DNA of 64,000 nt, from positions 1-64,000 of the forward strand of contig JAHBVU010000015.1 in assembly GCA_019637315.1 (NCBI GenBank), read 5' to 3'. Shown here piece after piece: positions 26,926 to 36,521 of this stretch. The DNA is from Gemmatimonadales bacterium (GTDB lineage: Bacteria; Gemmatimonadota; Gemmatimonadetes; Gemmatimonadales; GWC2-71-9). The translations under genes and the position numbers were made by a program. Positions within the stretch are counted from its first letter, which is position 1. Each line of letters opens with the position of its first letter. Under the pieces are notes generated by a model. The model did no database searches, was not told the DNA's origin, and worked only from the letters and a program-made list of their open reading frames with translations.

Positions 26926-28062
26926 ATGACGAACCTGCGCTGGGGTTGGGCGTTGCCGCTAGTCTGTGCAGCAGGCGGCCATGGAGATCGGGACCAGGTG
27001 GTGGCTCGATCCCTCGGTACGCCTGACGCCACAGTTTCACGGCCGTTCGATCGTCTGCGCGGGGTGCATGAACTGCGTGATGGTCGCGTGGTCGTTGTGG
27101 ATGCGAATGAACAGGGCGTCATGGTTGTCGACCTTGCTCGCGATCGGGTTGTGCCGCTGGGGCGGATCGGGTCGGGGCCGCGAGAGTACCGGTATCCGAC
27201 GGGCCTGCTCCGGTTGGGCGGTGACAGCATCGGGATCATCGACAACGGTAACAGCCGAATCCTGGTCGTAACCGGCGCAGGGAGGCCAGGCGGCACGCTG
27301 GGGCCTCACGGTCTGCCGCTTGCGTAACAGACCGCCCTGATAGGCCAACCCGCACAGGCGGGCGATTCCCTCGGTCACCTGTACACCCTCGCGTTCTCGA
27401 ACTTTACCCCAGAACATCTCCAGCCGACGGATTCCGCACCGATCGAGCGCTGGCGTATAGGTGCGGTTCGCAAGGACACGATTGCGTACCTGCCACTCGT
27501 GCCCGTCCGGGATCGGACCCTTCCTCCAGGAGAAGGCACGCGGGCCTTCAGGACAGGTCCGCAGTGGGCTGTTGGTCCGGATGGGCAGGTGGCGATCGTT
27601 CGGCCCAATCCGTATCGCGTGGAGATCATCGATCGGAGGGGCGTTCGGAGGGTGGGTAAGCCGGTTGCCTATCAGCGGGTACGGATAAGCGAGGCCCACA
27701 AGCAGCAATGGCGACGAGATCAAGAGCGTCCGATGCCCGTCATGATCCATATGCCAGGGTCGGCGGCACCTCACGCGGGGTTACGCGTGCGGAAGCCCTT
27801 TGAGCCGGTGCAATGGCCAGCCTACCTGCCGCCGTTCGTGCGCGATGCGGTCCAGTTCGATCATGCCGGCCGGCTTTGGGTTCATCGGACGAGCCAGCCG
27901 GGGACGCCTGAGACGTTCGATGTCTTTGACGGCCAGGGAGCATTGGTAGAGCGGGTCCTGGCTCCGCCTCGCACCCGAATCGTTGGGTTTGGCCGCTTGC
28001 ACGTGTATCTCGCTAGGCTCGATCCCGATCATCAGGAATTCCTCGAACGCTACCGGCTGTAG
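26926..28062 (+). pseudogene. Beta-propeller exported protein interrupted by one in-frame TAA
   Basis: Two open stretches lie in the same frame, separated only by a TAA at 27325-27327 (GCG TAA CAG). The first carries a signal segment (LRWGWALPLVCAAG) and propeller blades (HELRDGRVVVVDANEQG, PLGRIGSGPREYRYPTG). After the stop the frame continues with protein-like sequence (HLYTLAFSNFTPEHLQPTD) through FDVFDGQGALVERVL to a stop at 28062. The family is that of the intact gene at 23137. It is either a recent nonsense mutation or a sequencing error; an earlier start at 26890 is possible. Confidence 0.7.
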
Positions 28063-28186
28063 CCCAGGATCGATCGTGATTGGAGTCGCCCTCACCCCTA
28101 TCAGGCGTCTCCGGCTAGTCGGGTTCCGTGTTACTGGTCCGTGCGGAGCGCGGCGACCGGTCGGTTATGGTGGCGTCGCGCCGCCG

Positions 28187-30013
28187 TTAGACCGACCAAT
28201 CGCAGTCCTCCTTGAGAAACGGTGTTTCCCACGCAGCCCTGTATCCCTTAGGGTTCTTGGGACTGGCCACGACAAATGGTGCGGAGAGTCGCTGCGCTCG
28301 AAAGAATGTCGCAAAGTCGTTCCAAGCCTGTGCGACGACCGCCCTCGGAAGCTCGCGGCACTTGAGCTTTTTCGGATTCTTTAGGTCACGAACCGCGAGA
28401 ACAATGGTTGGTGCAACGCCCGCCTCGTCGGGACGGAGCACGTCGACGTTGTATACATAGTAGCCCTGATCTGCGACGTCCTTGAGCGAAACCCACTGAT
28501 TGTCTACATACGCCTTTGTAGGTGCGTGGCCGCCTTTGATGGGCTCGACTCGCTCACCGTTTCGGTACAGGTATGCAGCGCGAACGTCACCTTTGAACTT
28601 GTACGTAGCCTTCAGGTTAGGTCCTAGCATCACCCGAGTGAATAGGGAACCACCGGTCTCACCGACCTTCGGGATGATCGACATTGATACTACGGGTGCG
28701 GTGAGCCCTCCGACGTACTCTCCCCAGTCGCGGTAATCCCTGACTTCAGAGTACCTCTCGGCGTCCGCTAACCCGGCTATGGCCTCCCGTTTCTTACGAT
28801 CCTTGGCGATGTCGTTCTCAAACGCCTTTGCCGCTACGAAGGTCTGTAGTGGCGTCTGAACTGTGATATCGAACCCTCCAACGGCGATTCCACTGAACTT
28901 TCTGTATGCGCGAACATCGGCGGTGTCGGCAGCACTTTTCAGGGCGGCGATGTCGATTCGCAGCGAGGGCATTACTGGCAGGCTGTCTGCTGGCGGTGCC
29001 TCGCGCGAATCAAGCTCCGCTGCTGCTTTAACGAGGACATCCGTTGCGCGGGAGATAAGGACTGATCCAGAAATACCTGGACCACCTGAACGACCAACGT
29101 CGCCGAACGTGTTGACGGCTATGGCCTCGCCTAAGGCGTTTAATAGCGGGCCACCGGAGTTGCCTTGGTTGATGTTTACGTCTGAGATAATTGCGCCAGT
29201 CCTGATACTAGAGGCGATCCCAGAAGTGATGGTTAAGTCCTGGTTCAATGGAAAGCCCATCGCGACCAAGCGCTCTCCTGGGCTTGCGGCTGGTCTGTCT
29301 GCCGCTGCTTGCAGAGGGATCCGCGTGCGGTCAACTAGGTGGGCGGGATTGATCCGGAGGATGGCGATGTCGGCATCGTTATCCCTGCCAACCACCTGAG
29401 CCGCAACACGCACGAGCGAGTCAAGGACAACTGAGATACCATCGTCCTCGACGCCATCTACCACATGTGCATTCGTGATAATGACGCCGTCCAGAGTATC
29501 CGCGAGGAAACCGGAGCCGTGCCTAAGGCCGGCCTGGATTTTGAAGACGGAGCTCTTGAAGCGAGAGAACAAGCTCGCTACGAAGTCGCCCGATGCTGTT
29601 GCAACACTTTCCTGAAGCGATTTCTCCGGGGCATCAGCATTGTCATTTGTAAGGGCGACGTCTGTCGCTGCCCCTGTTCGAACAAGGACATCCACAGTCC
29701 AGCGATATGGTCGGCCCTGGAACTGAACGGGTGCACGGCTCATGAGCCTATATCCGCCGGCGGGTAGGGTGATGGATGCTTTCCCATCGACCGCCGTCCG
29801 CATGGTCGTCGAGTCACCTTGATCGGACGTTAGGAGCAGGCTGTGAAGTGGCACTGGGCGCAGTTGCATCTCGCCGTCAAGGAGGACCGCTGTAACCGTA
29901 AGGGTCCCCAAGCTGTCACTTTGGCGTTCGCCTTGCTTCGTAGCGACCTGACCACGCATGGATAGGGGTGCTGTAACCAAGGCGACTAATAGAACCAAGC
30001 GCGGTGTCAGCAT
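28187..30013 (-). CDS. HtrA-like trypsin-family serine protease with unknown C-terminal half
   Basis: 608 residues with signal peptide (1-22). Residues ~35-125 form a carboxypeptidase-regulatory-like beta domain (GKASITLPAGGYRLMSRAP). The protease core has the triad H183 (IITNAHVVDG), D215 (DADIAIL) and S286 (NINQGNSGGPL), as in DegP/HtrA. No PDZ domain is visible after it; instead ~270 residues of unrecognised sequence follow (YRDWGEYVGGLTAPVVSMS, LGPNLKATYKFKGDV). Codon use looks less GC-rich than flanking genes, suggesting transfer. Confidence 0.85.
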   Translation of the reverse strand: MLTPRLVLLVALVTAPLSMRGQVATKQGERQSDSLGTLTVTAVLLDGEMQLRPVPLHSLLLTSDQGDSTTMRTAVDGKASITLPAGGYRLMSRAPVQFQGRPYRWTVDVLVRTGAATDVALTNDNADAPEKSLQESVATASGDFVASLFSRFKSSVFKIQAGLRHGSGFLADTLDGVIITNAHVVDGVEDDGISVVLDSLVRVAAQVVGRDNDADIAILRINPAHLVDRTRIPLQAAADRPAASPGERLVAMGFPLNQDLTITSGIASSIRTGAIISDVNINQGNSGGPLLNALGEAIAVNTFGDVGRSGGPGISGSVLISRATDVLVKAAAELDSREAPPADSLPVMPSLRIDIAALKSAADTADVRAYRKFSGIAVGGFDITVQTPLQTFVAAKAFENDIAKDRKKREAIAGLADAERYSEVRDYRDWGEYVGGLTAPVVSMSIIPKVGETGGSLFTRVMLGPNLKATYKFKGDVRAAYLYRNGERVEPIKGGHAPTKAYVDNQWVSLKDVADQGYYVYNVDVLRPDEAGVAPTIVLAVRDLKNPKKLKCRELPRAVVAQAWNDFATFFRAQRLSAPFVVASPKNPKGYRAAWETPFLKEDCDWSV

Positions 30014-30087
30014 ATTGCTCCTTGCAGATTCAAGCTGGATCCATGTGATGCCTCAAGCGATCCAGTTGGCCCCGGATGTGTGCACAC

Positions 30088-30645
30088 CTAGACCCCTTGT
30101 ACTGGCCGCGGCTGCGGACCGCCTTGGCAAGCAACCACGGCTCGCCCCGCGACGGTCTTGGCCGTGAAGTTCGACCACCGATTCGAGATGACTACTCGAT
30201 AGCTTCCTGGCGACGTTAGTGGCGTTTCAACCGATGTCACTGTCTGCCGAGGACCGTCGAATAGTGCGGTATGGTTCCCATTCGGATTGTTCTTCCAGTT
30301 TGTAAACTGATCTTCCGTCATGACGAAGACCTGAACGTCCTTGTTGCCGCCCGAGAGCGTCTCAATCCTGCCCTTCAGGAAACAAGACCCTCCACCCGAC
30401 AGCTCGAAAGCTGTGCTCCAAATCTGCGTGGCTGGTAGGGTGATTCCGGTACTGGAGAAGACCTCAAGGGCCCGCGGCTTCACGCGCTCCTGTTCGGCAC
30501 GCGCCTTCTCCTTTGCCTCACTTTGAGCGAGGGCCGCTGCCAACGAATCCGCCCGCTGGAGCGCAGCTCTTTCGCCACCAGATTGACAACCAAGTACAAG
30601 TAAAGCGCTCGTAGCAGCCGAAAGTCGCCACGGATAGCTCGGCAT
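30088..30645 (-). CDS. Lipoprotein with GOLD/emp24-like domain
   Basis: 185 residues, lipobox LLVLGCQSG (Cys 20), then a charged helix (ALAQSEAKEKARAEQERVK). The C-terminal ~125 residues have alternating strands with DVQVFVMTEDQFTNWKNN and SPGSYRVVISNRWSNFTA, similar to small GOLD-type beta domains. Function unknown. It lies 74 bases upstream of the HtrA-like gene on the same strand, so the two may form an envelope-stress unit (inference). Confidence 0.65.
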   Translation of the reverse strand: MPSYPWRLSAATSALLVLGCQSGGERAALQRADSLAAALAQSEAKEKARAEQERVKPRALEVFSSTGITLPATQIWSTAFELSGGGSCFLKGRIETLSGGNKDVQVFVMTEDQFTNWKNNPNGNHTALFDGPRQTVTSVETPLTSPGSYRVVISNRWSNFTAKTVAGRAVVACQGGPQPRPVQGV

Positions 30646-31430
30646 GACCCCTCCCTTTTGGTACCAAGCGTCTTATCACACAAGATTCGTGCCACAAGGG
30701 GACAGATGACGCGGCCGACATGGCTTTGCTTGATCCCGCTTGAGCGATTCGTGCCCGAACGCTCGGTTGTCTCTGTCTGCCCTCGACTCATTCAGGTAAC
30801 CGGATGAGGTCGCTCCGAAAGCTGCGCCGGGCAATGTGGGAGCTAAGGATCGGTCATGATGCTAAGGTAGCGTGTGGTACTGTCATGGCAGTTCTATTGG
30901 GCGGGCCGACGGGGGCTGCTGCGGGGGTGGCCTGGAAGTACCTCAGCCGCCCCACTCGCTCAAACGTGTGCTGGGCACCCGAGAGCTTGGGCCCACTGTT
31001 CGTTCGAGCACTCAGCGCGCAAGCTGGAGTCGTGCAACTCTCGATAAGCACGTTTCTGTGTGGGATCTCCCGGCTCGATAGGCGCGAGTCATGATTTCTA
31101 GTCGCTCAATGGCGGCTGTGTTCCCACCCCTCCGCGATATCGGAATGCTAACCAACCGAGGTATCACAGCAGGTCCCGCGTGATACCTCCACCAAGGTGA
31201 AGTGCGCATCGAGCGAACTGTTGGCGGGCGAAAGCGAAGGATGTCGTGTCATCCAAGCAAGCGCATGAATCACATAGCCTTAGAGGATCCAGGTCGGCAC
31301 GAGAGCGTACCTGGCATGGTGCTTGCGTAGGAAGTGTGGTGATGCCGGAAATCTATCATGGGGAAGCGCTCCCGCATTCCCATGGATGGTGGGCAGTCGA
31401 TGTGAAGGTCCCCATTAACAACGAGGCGAT
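30646..31430. other. Intergenic region without a convincing gene
   Basis: About 785 bases. Short open frames exist (for example 30804-31094 on the plus strand), but none has a good ribosome site, signal or family resemblance. The base composition is lower in G+C than the flanks, consistent with acquired or decayed DNA. The last bases hold the GAGG ribosome site of the gene at 31431. Confidence 0.5.
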
Positions 31431-31967
31431 ATGCGTACGCAAATATCAAGGATTCTGGTAGCCGGAGTGTTCGCAGCACTGATGACCGTATCGGCAAGTG
31501 CGCAGGAGCGGACCAGGAGCGGATTCTGGTTCAATGGTGGGCTGGGCGTTGGCTCGCTTGGCTGTGATGACTGTTCCTCTCGCGAGACGGGCTTAAGTGG
31601 CGGCATCGCGCTCGGTGGGTCAATTAGTCAGAATGTCCTTCTTGGTGTCGGAACTACTGGTTGGACGAAGTCAGAGAGCGGAGTTACGCTCACGACGGGT
31701 ACGCTCGATGCTCGGCTTCGGCTGTATCCTAGCTCGACCGGTGGATTTTTCATTACCACGGGTATCGGGTTGGGTTCAATTAGCGCAGATATTGCCGGGT
31801 TTGGCGGAGATGCAGAGACAGGTGTCGGGGTTTTGGTCGGGTTGGGTATCGACATCCGGATTGGGCGGAATGTGAGCCTCACTCCTTTCTGGAACGGGTT
31901 TGCCGTGCGGACAGAGAATGCTGACGTGAATGTTGGCCAGCTTGGATTGGGAATAACTGTCCATTGA
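31431..31967 (+). CDS. Small outer-membrane beta-barrel protein
   Basis: 178 residues; ATG 31431 follows GAGGCGAT. Signal peptide about residues 1-25 (ILVAGVFAALMTVSASAQ). The mature part alternates short amphipathic strands and Gly-rich turns (FWFNGGLGVGSLG, GGFFITTGIGLGSISADI, VLVGLGIDIRIGRNVSL) and ends in a strand LGLGITVH. This is the pattern of an 8-stranded OmpA/OmpX-type barrel. A CDDC pair near the start of the mature region is unusual for a barrel. Function unknown. Confidence 0.75.
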   Translation: MRTQISRILVAGVFAALMTVSASAQERTRSGFWFNGGLGVGSLGCDDCSSRETGLSGGIALGGSISQNVLLGVGTTGWTKSESGVTLTTGTLDARLRLYPSSTGGFFITTGIGLGSISADIAGFGGDAETGVGVLVGLGIDIRIGRNVSLTPFWNGFAVRTENADVNVGQLGLGITVH

Positions 31968-32125
31968 GCTGAGTGTGTTGCCTGGCCGTTGTACTTAGTG
32001 TTGGGCGCCAGAGCGTCCGATGCCCGAATCATGAGATCTATATGTGGAGGGCGGCGACTCCTCAACGATCGCGGTTGGTACCCCTTGGTCCCAACCGCGC
32101 GTCTTGAGGTAGTCGTCGGGTTTAG

Positions 32126-32923
32126 TGTGCGGGGCGCCCGGGGCGGTATGCGAAGGCCACCGATCGGGTGGTCACCGCCCAGGTGCGCACGATCATTCGG
32201 ACCGGGTCGTCGTATGGCGCGCGTCGTGTCCACGCGCTCGTCAATCAGCGCTTTGTGACCGGCTACAATGTGAAGCGCATTCAGCGCGGGATGGCGCTCC
32301 ATGGCTGGACGCTCTCGTCGGTCGTCCATCGCCGCACGGGCCGGGCGCACCGCGGGCGCATTCAGCGGGACGTGTCCAATGAACGCTGGTGCAGCGACGG
32401 CCTGGAGATCGCCTGCTGGAACGGGGAGCTCGTGCAGGTCGCCTTTGCCCTCGATTGCCATGATCGCGAAGTGATGGCCCACGTCGCGGTGCCCCGCGAC
32501 CTCGTGGCCGCCGATATCCAGCAGCTCATGCAGGACGCGGTCGCGGCCCGTTTTGGGCCTGGACGCCGCCCGCCCACCCCGATCCAGTGGCTGAGTGACA
32601 ATGGGAGTATCTATACGGCGCTGGCGACCCAACTGATGGCGGAGCGCCTGCACTTGGTGCCCATTACGACGCCGGCCGCGAGTCCGCAGTCCAACGGCAT
32701 GGCCGAAGCCTTCGTGCACACGCTGCGGCGCGACTACCTCGCGGGGGCGGACCTCGCGACCGCGGCGCAAGTGCTGGCCCAGCTCCCCGCGTGGATGGCG
32801 GATTACAACGGCGTCGCGCCGCACTCCGCGCTCGGGTACCAGTCACCCCAGCAATATCGGCGTGCGCAGTCCCTGGCAGGTGAGATCAGTGCGCCCAAAG
32901 TGCCTCACGAATTGGGGTACTAA
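32126..32923 (+). mobile_element. Truncated IS3-family (IS2-like) transposase orfB
   Basis: The open frame starts after a stop at 32123-32125; the first usable start is GTG 32168 (251 residues). It carries the HTH_21-like region (SYGARRVHALVNQRF), NVKRIQRGM and the DDE integrase core: D in RWCSDGLEI, D in WLSDNGSIY, E in NGMAEAFVHTLRRDY. The ending WMADYNGVAPHSALGYQSP is typical of IS2/InsD-type OrfB. The first ~50-60 residues and orfA are missing and I see no matching terminal repeats, so it is an inactive remnant. The GC-rich coding style contrasts with the lower-GC DNA just before it. Confidence 0.8.
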
Positions 32924-33551
32924 GCAAGTGACCCATATATAACCCTCGCATCACGGACAGACCGGCTAGCCCGGCCTTGACCTTGCAGATGAGCGGATGG
33001 CGCTCCAAGCCATCGCGCCGCTGCAGCCGGGCGAGGGCGGCGAACTCGCACCTTTAACGCCCCGTTTCACAGGTTGCCAACTCGGCTAGCAACACCAACG
33101 GGCTCGATGTCAGCGTTCCCGGTCACGTGGGCAGCCCTCGCCAAGCCGACTCCGCTGCGGTACGCCCCGATACCGGAACCCACCGCTCTGCCACCCCCAT
33201 TCCCCATACCGCGCGACGCCCTCACGTCCTGATGGTTGGGCCTTCCCACTCCGCTATCCACCTTCGAGGCGCGAAAGGACTCATTCGCCGCGAGCCAACT
33301 TCTTGTTGCCACGCACCCAGCTCGACTGGCGCCGGCTCCATCCGTTCTTCCTTTCGCGTCGTACACCCTTGACCCATCGTGATCATGTACTGGAACGACG
33401 CCAGACTCTCTTGTCATAACCTCATCGTCGCTCTCCCCTCCGATTACGCTCCCCTTCCAGGACGATCGCGACCTCGCGCTATGACCGAAGCCCTATGCAG
33501 TCACCAGGCGCGGTCCCGCATGCTTAACCCGTTCAGGCGCGCACCCGCGAC
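32924..33551. other. Long non-coding or decayed stretch next to the IS remnant
   Basis: 628 bases between the transposase remnant and mgtE. A minus-strand frame at 33067-33417 (116 codons, starting MTRESGVVPVHDHDG) is preceded by GGAGGGG, but its composition (RASRGMGNGGGRAVGSG) does not resemble a known family. The stretch could be structured RNA or the edge of a decayed element. No terminal repeats were found by eye. Confidence 0.4.
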
Positions 33552-34853
33552 CTACAGCCAGGCGCTCGCCAGAGCGGCAAAACCGAGGAAGGTCAGAAAC
33601 CCCAATACATCCGTGATGGTCGTGAGTACGATGGACGACGCCGCTGCTGGATCCTGACGCATTAGCGTCAGCGCCATCGGAACGGACGCTCCGGCCACCG
33701 CCGCAATGACCATCGACAACACCATCGCGCTGCCGATCACCGCGGCCAGGCCAAGCGAGCCGCTCCACACCAGCACGCCCAACGATGTGACCAGCGCAAC
33801 AGCCACGCCGTTGACTGCGCCGACCAGCAGTTCCTTGCGCGCCACGCGGAACCAGTGGCGCAGCCGGATCTCGCGGAGCGCCAGCCCTCGCATGGTGACC
33901 GCCAGCGCCTGCGCCCCAGTGTTTCCCGATTGGCCGGCCACCACCGGCAACAACACCGCCAGGGCCGTGAACTGGGCAATCGTCCCCTCAAACAGTCCGA
34001 CCACCGTCGCCGCGAGGAACGCGGTGGCAAGGTTGATCTGCAGCCACGGCAGCCGCTTGCGCACCGCAAACCAGGGACTGGACAGCGCCCGCTCCTCGGG
34101 GCTCACGCCAACCATGGTCTGGAGGTCAGCCGTGGCGTCGCGCTGACTCGCTGCCAGGATGTCGGCATGGCGGATGACGCCCACCAACCGATCCGTGGCG
34201 TCCACCACGGGCAGCGTCGAGAGCCGCCCCTCCTCCGCGAGCGCGACCACCTCCTCCTGCGGCGTCAACGCCTGAACCCGCGGCGAATCCGGTTGCGCCA
34301 GGTCGGCAAGAACCGTCTCCGGCTCGGCCAGCGCGAGGTCCTGAAGGGCGACCGCGCCAGTGAGCACGCCGTCCTCATCGACGAGAAAGACCGTCAGGAT
34401 GCTGCGATTCCGCAGCGAGCGCAGCCGTGCGAGCGCCTCGCGCGCGGTCGCATCGGACCGAAACGTGGTCGCGCGCGGGTCCATCATCGAGCCGGCAACC
34501 CCGGGGGGATATGACATGAGTTCGCCAAGCTCGGCAGCCAGCCGGGGGTCGAGCGCCGCCAGTCGAGCGGCTCGCGGACCGGGCTCGAGACGGGCGAGGA
34601 GGGCCGCCGCCTGCGCAGGCTCGATGGCATCGAGCACCGTCGAGGCGGGCGGGTCCGGAAGCAGCACGATCACATCGGCGGCCAGATCCGGCCGGAGCCG
34701 CTGGCACACCTGCGCAGCGAGAGCCGGCTCCAGTCGGCCGAACAGATCCGCGATCTCGGCGGCGCGCATCGGCTCGAGACGGAGCGCCGCCTCCGCTGGA
34801 TGCAGTGCCATGGCGCGCTGCGCCAGCCGGCTCACCAGCTGATTACGAGACAT
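33552..34853 (-). CDS. mgtE: Magnesium transporter MgtE
   Basis: 433 residues from ATG 34853 (MSRNQLVSRL, AAGGGG upstream). N-terminal MgtE_N superhelix (ALHPAEAALRLEPMRAAEIADLFGRLE), two CBS domains (TVFLVDEDGVLTG, LPVVDATDRLVGVIRHADI) and five C-terminal membrane segments with the pore signature PVVAGQSGNTGAQALAV. It imports Mg2+ and is gated by Mg2+ binding in the cytoplasmic domains. The start overlaps the end of the upstream MgtE_N/CBS gene by 11 bases; last gene of a three-gene operon. Confidence 0.93.
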   Translation of the reverse strand: MSRNQLVSRLAQRAMALHPAEAALRLEPMRAAEIADLFGRLEPALAAQVCQRLRPDLAADVIVLLPDPPASTVLDAIEPAQAAALLARLEPGPRAARLAALDPRLAAELGELMSYPPGVAGSMMDPRATTFRSDATAREALARLRSLRNRSILTVFLVDEDGVLTGAVALQDLALAEPETVLADLAQPDSPRVQALTPQEEVVALAEEGRLSTLPVVDATDRLVGVIRHADILAASQRDATADLQTMVGVSPEERALSSPWFAVRKRLPWLQINLATAFLAATVVGLFEGTIAQFTALAVLLPVVAGQSGNTGAQALAVTMRGLALREIRLRHWFRVARKELLVGAVNGVAVALVTSLGVLVWSGSLGLAAVIGSAMVLSMVIAAVAGASVPMALTLMRQDPAAASSIVLTTITDVLGFLTFLGFAALASAWL

Positions 34854-35703
34854 CGTCGGCCCCTTTCCGAGCTGCGGCGTCATCGCCGTCGGCATTCCCG
34901 CTCACCTCGAGGGGCCCGAGGCTCCGAAGGATCCGGGTGAGGCCGGCCCAGTACAGTTCGGACAATCCCACGAACGTGGCCATCACCGGACGCGCCGCCG
35001 AGCCGGCCAGCTGGCGCACCTCCTTATGCTGGATGGCGCCGACCAGGCGCTGCCCCGAGTCCACCACCGGCAGCGCATCGTAATCGCGCCAGGCGGGATG
35101 CGCCTCGACGGTTGCGAGGTCGGCGTATCCGTCGAGCCGGACGACGTCACGGTGCATCACGGCCGCAAGCGCATCCTTGCCGCGGGCCGCCATGAGCTCC
35201 CCGATGCTGAGCACCCCCGTCAGAACACCGTCGCGCGAGATGACGTAGACGTAGTAGTGCAGGTGCAGGCCTGATCCGCGCAGCCGCCGCTGGGCGTCGG
35301 CGACGGTGATGTCCTCAGCGACCGCCAGAACCAACGGGTCCGCCATGGCGCCCGCCGTGTTCTCGGGATATCGCAACATGAGGCGGAGCTGGTCGGCGAG
35401 CTCGGGCGCGAGGAGCGGAAAGAGCAGCTCACGGCGGGCGGGATCGACCTGGCGGATCAGCCCTGCAGCGATGTCCACAGTAAGTTCGGCCACGATCGCG
35501 GCAAGATCGTTCGGCGCCATCGCCACGGCACACGCGGCGGACGGTGTGGGGCCGATCGCGCGGAAGACCCGGGCGGCAACGGCCGGCGCCACAGCAGAAA
35601 CGACCGCGGCAGCAGCACTGGGGTCCGCGCCTTCGATGATCCGCGCGGCCTCCTCCGGATGTGATGCCATGAACGCGAAGGCGAGGCGTTCTTCGGCAGT
35701 CAT
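34843..35703 (-). CDS. Soluble MgtE_N plus CBS-pair protein without membrane domain
   Basis: 286 residues, no signal and no membrane segment. It carries an MgtE_N-like helical repeat (FMASHPEEAARIIEGADP, LLAPELADQLRLMLRYPE) and two CBS motifs (YYVYVISRDGVLTGVLS, DALPVVDSGQRLVGAI). The C terminus is charged and flexible. It is a stand-alone copy of the regulatory half of MgtE, encoded between an MscS-type channel and full MgtE with short overlaps on both sides (4 and 11 bases). It may regulate one or both by sensing Mg2+ or nucleotides (inference). Confidence 0.85.
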   Translation of the reverse strand: MTAEERLAFAFMASHPEEAARIIEGADPSAAAAVVSAVAPAVAARVFRAIGPTPSAACAVAMAPNDLAAIVAELTVDIAAGLIRQVDPARRELLFPLLAPELADQLRLMLRYPENTAGAMADPLVLAVAEDITVADAQRRLRGSGLHLHYYVYVISRDGVLTGVLSIGELMAARGKDALAAVMHRDVVRLDGYADLATVEAHPAWRDYDALPVVDSGQRLVGAIQHKEVRQLAGSAARPVMATFVGLSELYWAGLTRILRSLGPLEVSGNADGDDAAARKGADDVS

Positions 35704-36521
35704 GACTGCGGCGCCTCGGTCACCAGTACCGAGGTCGCCTCGCTGAACAGGCTGGCCGGGACGAGCACGCGACCCTCAGCCGTCGCGATGAAGACGGCCG
35801 CCGGCGTGATCTGAATGATCTTCCCCTCGACACCCCCAACCCGAACGGTCTGGCCGACCCGGTACGCCTGGGCGACGTAATGCGAGGCGACGATGTTGCT
35901 AACGGCGCTCCGGGCGCCGAGCCCGAACGCGAGTCCCGCGCCGGCCAGGGTGGCGCCGACGACCACGGCCACCATCACCACAAGGAGGTCTGCCTGGATA
36001 CCCACCTGCTCGATGGCAACCACGATGGCGACCAGCACGATGGTGCCCCGCACGGTATTGCCGATCACCGAGCCTAACGCCATGCCGCTTGCGGTGGCGG
36101 CGCGGGTCACGGCGTTGCCGACGATCTTACCACCCACAACGCCGGCAATGACCAAGAGCAGCGCAGCGAGCACGTTGGGCAGGTAGTTGGCCGCCCGACT
36201 GAGGGAGGCGGTCACGACCGGAAGACCGAGCGTCTCCATCGCGGCCGCAAGGAAAAGGACGAACACCACCCAGAATGTGAAGGCGCCGACGACGCGGGGT
36301 AGCTGTGTCGCTGCCCCGCTGCTTTCCATCGCCCCGGCGAGTGCGGGCTGTTTCGCCAGCCGGGTAACGATCACAGCGATGCTGCGGCGGGCTGCCCACG
36401 AGACGAGGCGACCGATGAGCCACCCGGCCAGCACGAGGGCCGCCGCAGTCAGCACCATCGGCAGCATGGCAGACGCCGTATCGAGCGTCTCGCGAAGGGA
36501 AGCGAACCGGTCCTGTTGCAT
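35700..36521 (-). CDS. Small-conductance mechanosensitive (MscS-family) channel protein
   Basis: 273 residues from ATG 36521 (MQQDRFASLRETL). N-terminal membrane helices (MVLTAAALVLAGWLIGRLVS, FTFWVVFVLFLAAAMETLG, LAALLLVIAGVVGGKIVG), a pore-like Gly/Ala helix (ATLAGAGLAFGLGARSAVSN) and a short beta domain (VGQTVRVGGVEGKIIQI). The large C-terminal vestibule of classical MscS is missing. First gene of the operon with the MgtE_N/CBS gene and mgtE; divergent from the gene at 36704. Confidence 0.85.
   Translation of the reverse strand: MQQDRFASLRETLDTASAMLPMVLTAAALVLAGWLIGRLVSWAARRSIAVIVTRLAKQPALAGAMESSGAATQLPRVVGAFTFWVVFVLFLAAAMETLGLPVVTASLSRAANYLPNVLAALLLVIAGVVGGKIVGNAVTRAATASGMALGSVIGNTVRGTIVLVAIVVAIEQVGIQADLLVVMVAVVVGATLAGAGLAFGLGARSAVSNIVASHYVAQAYRVGQTVRVGGVEGKIIQITPAAVFIATAEGRVLVPASLFSEATSVLVTEAPQS

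Noticed and set aside
30804-31094. Possible 96-residue ORF in the gap before the barrel gene
   Set aside because: Weak ribosome site, no family, and not supported by composition.
32924-33551. Group II intron remnant
   Set aside because: No domain V hairpin or 5' GUGYG could be found and there is no reverse transcriptase frame.
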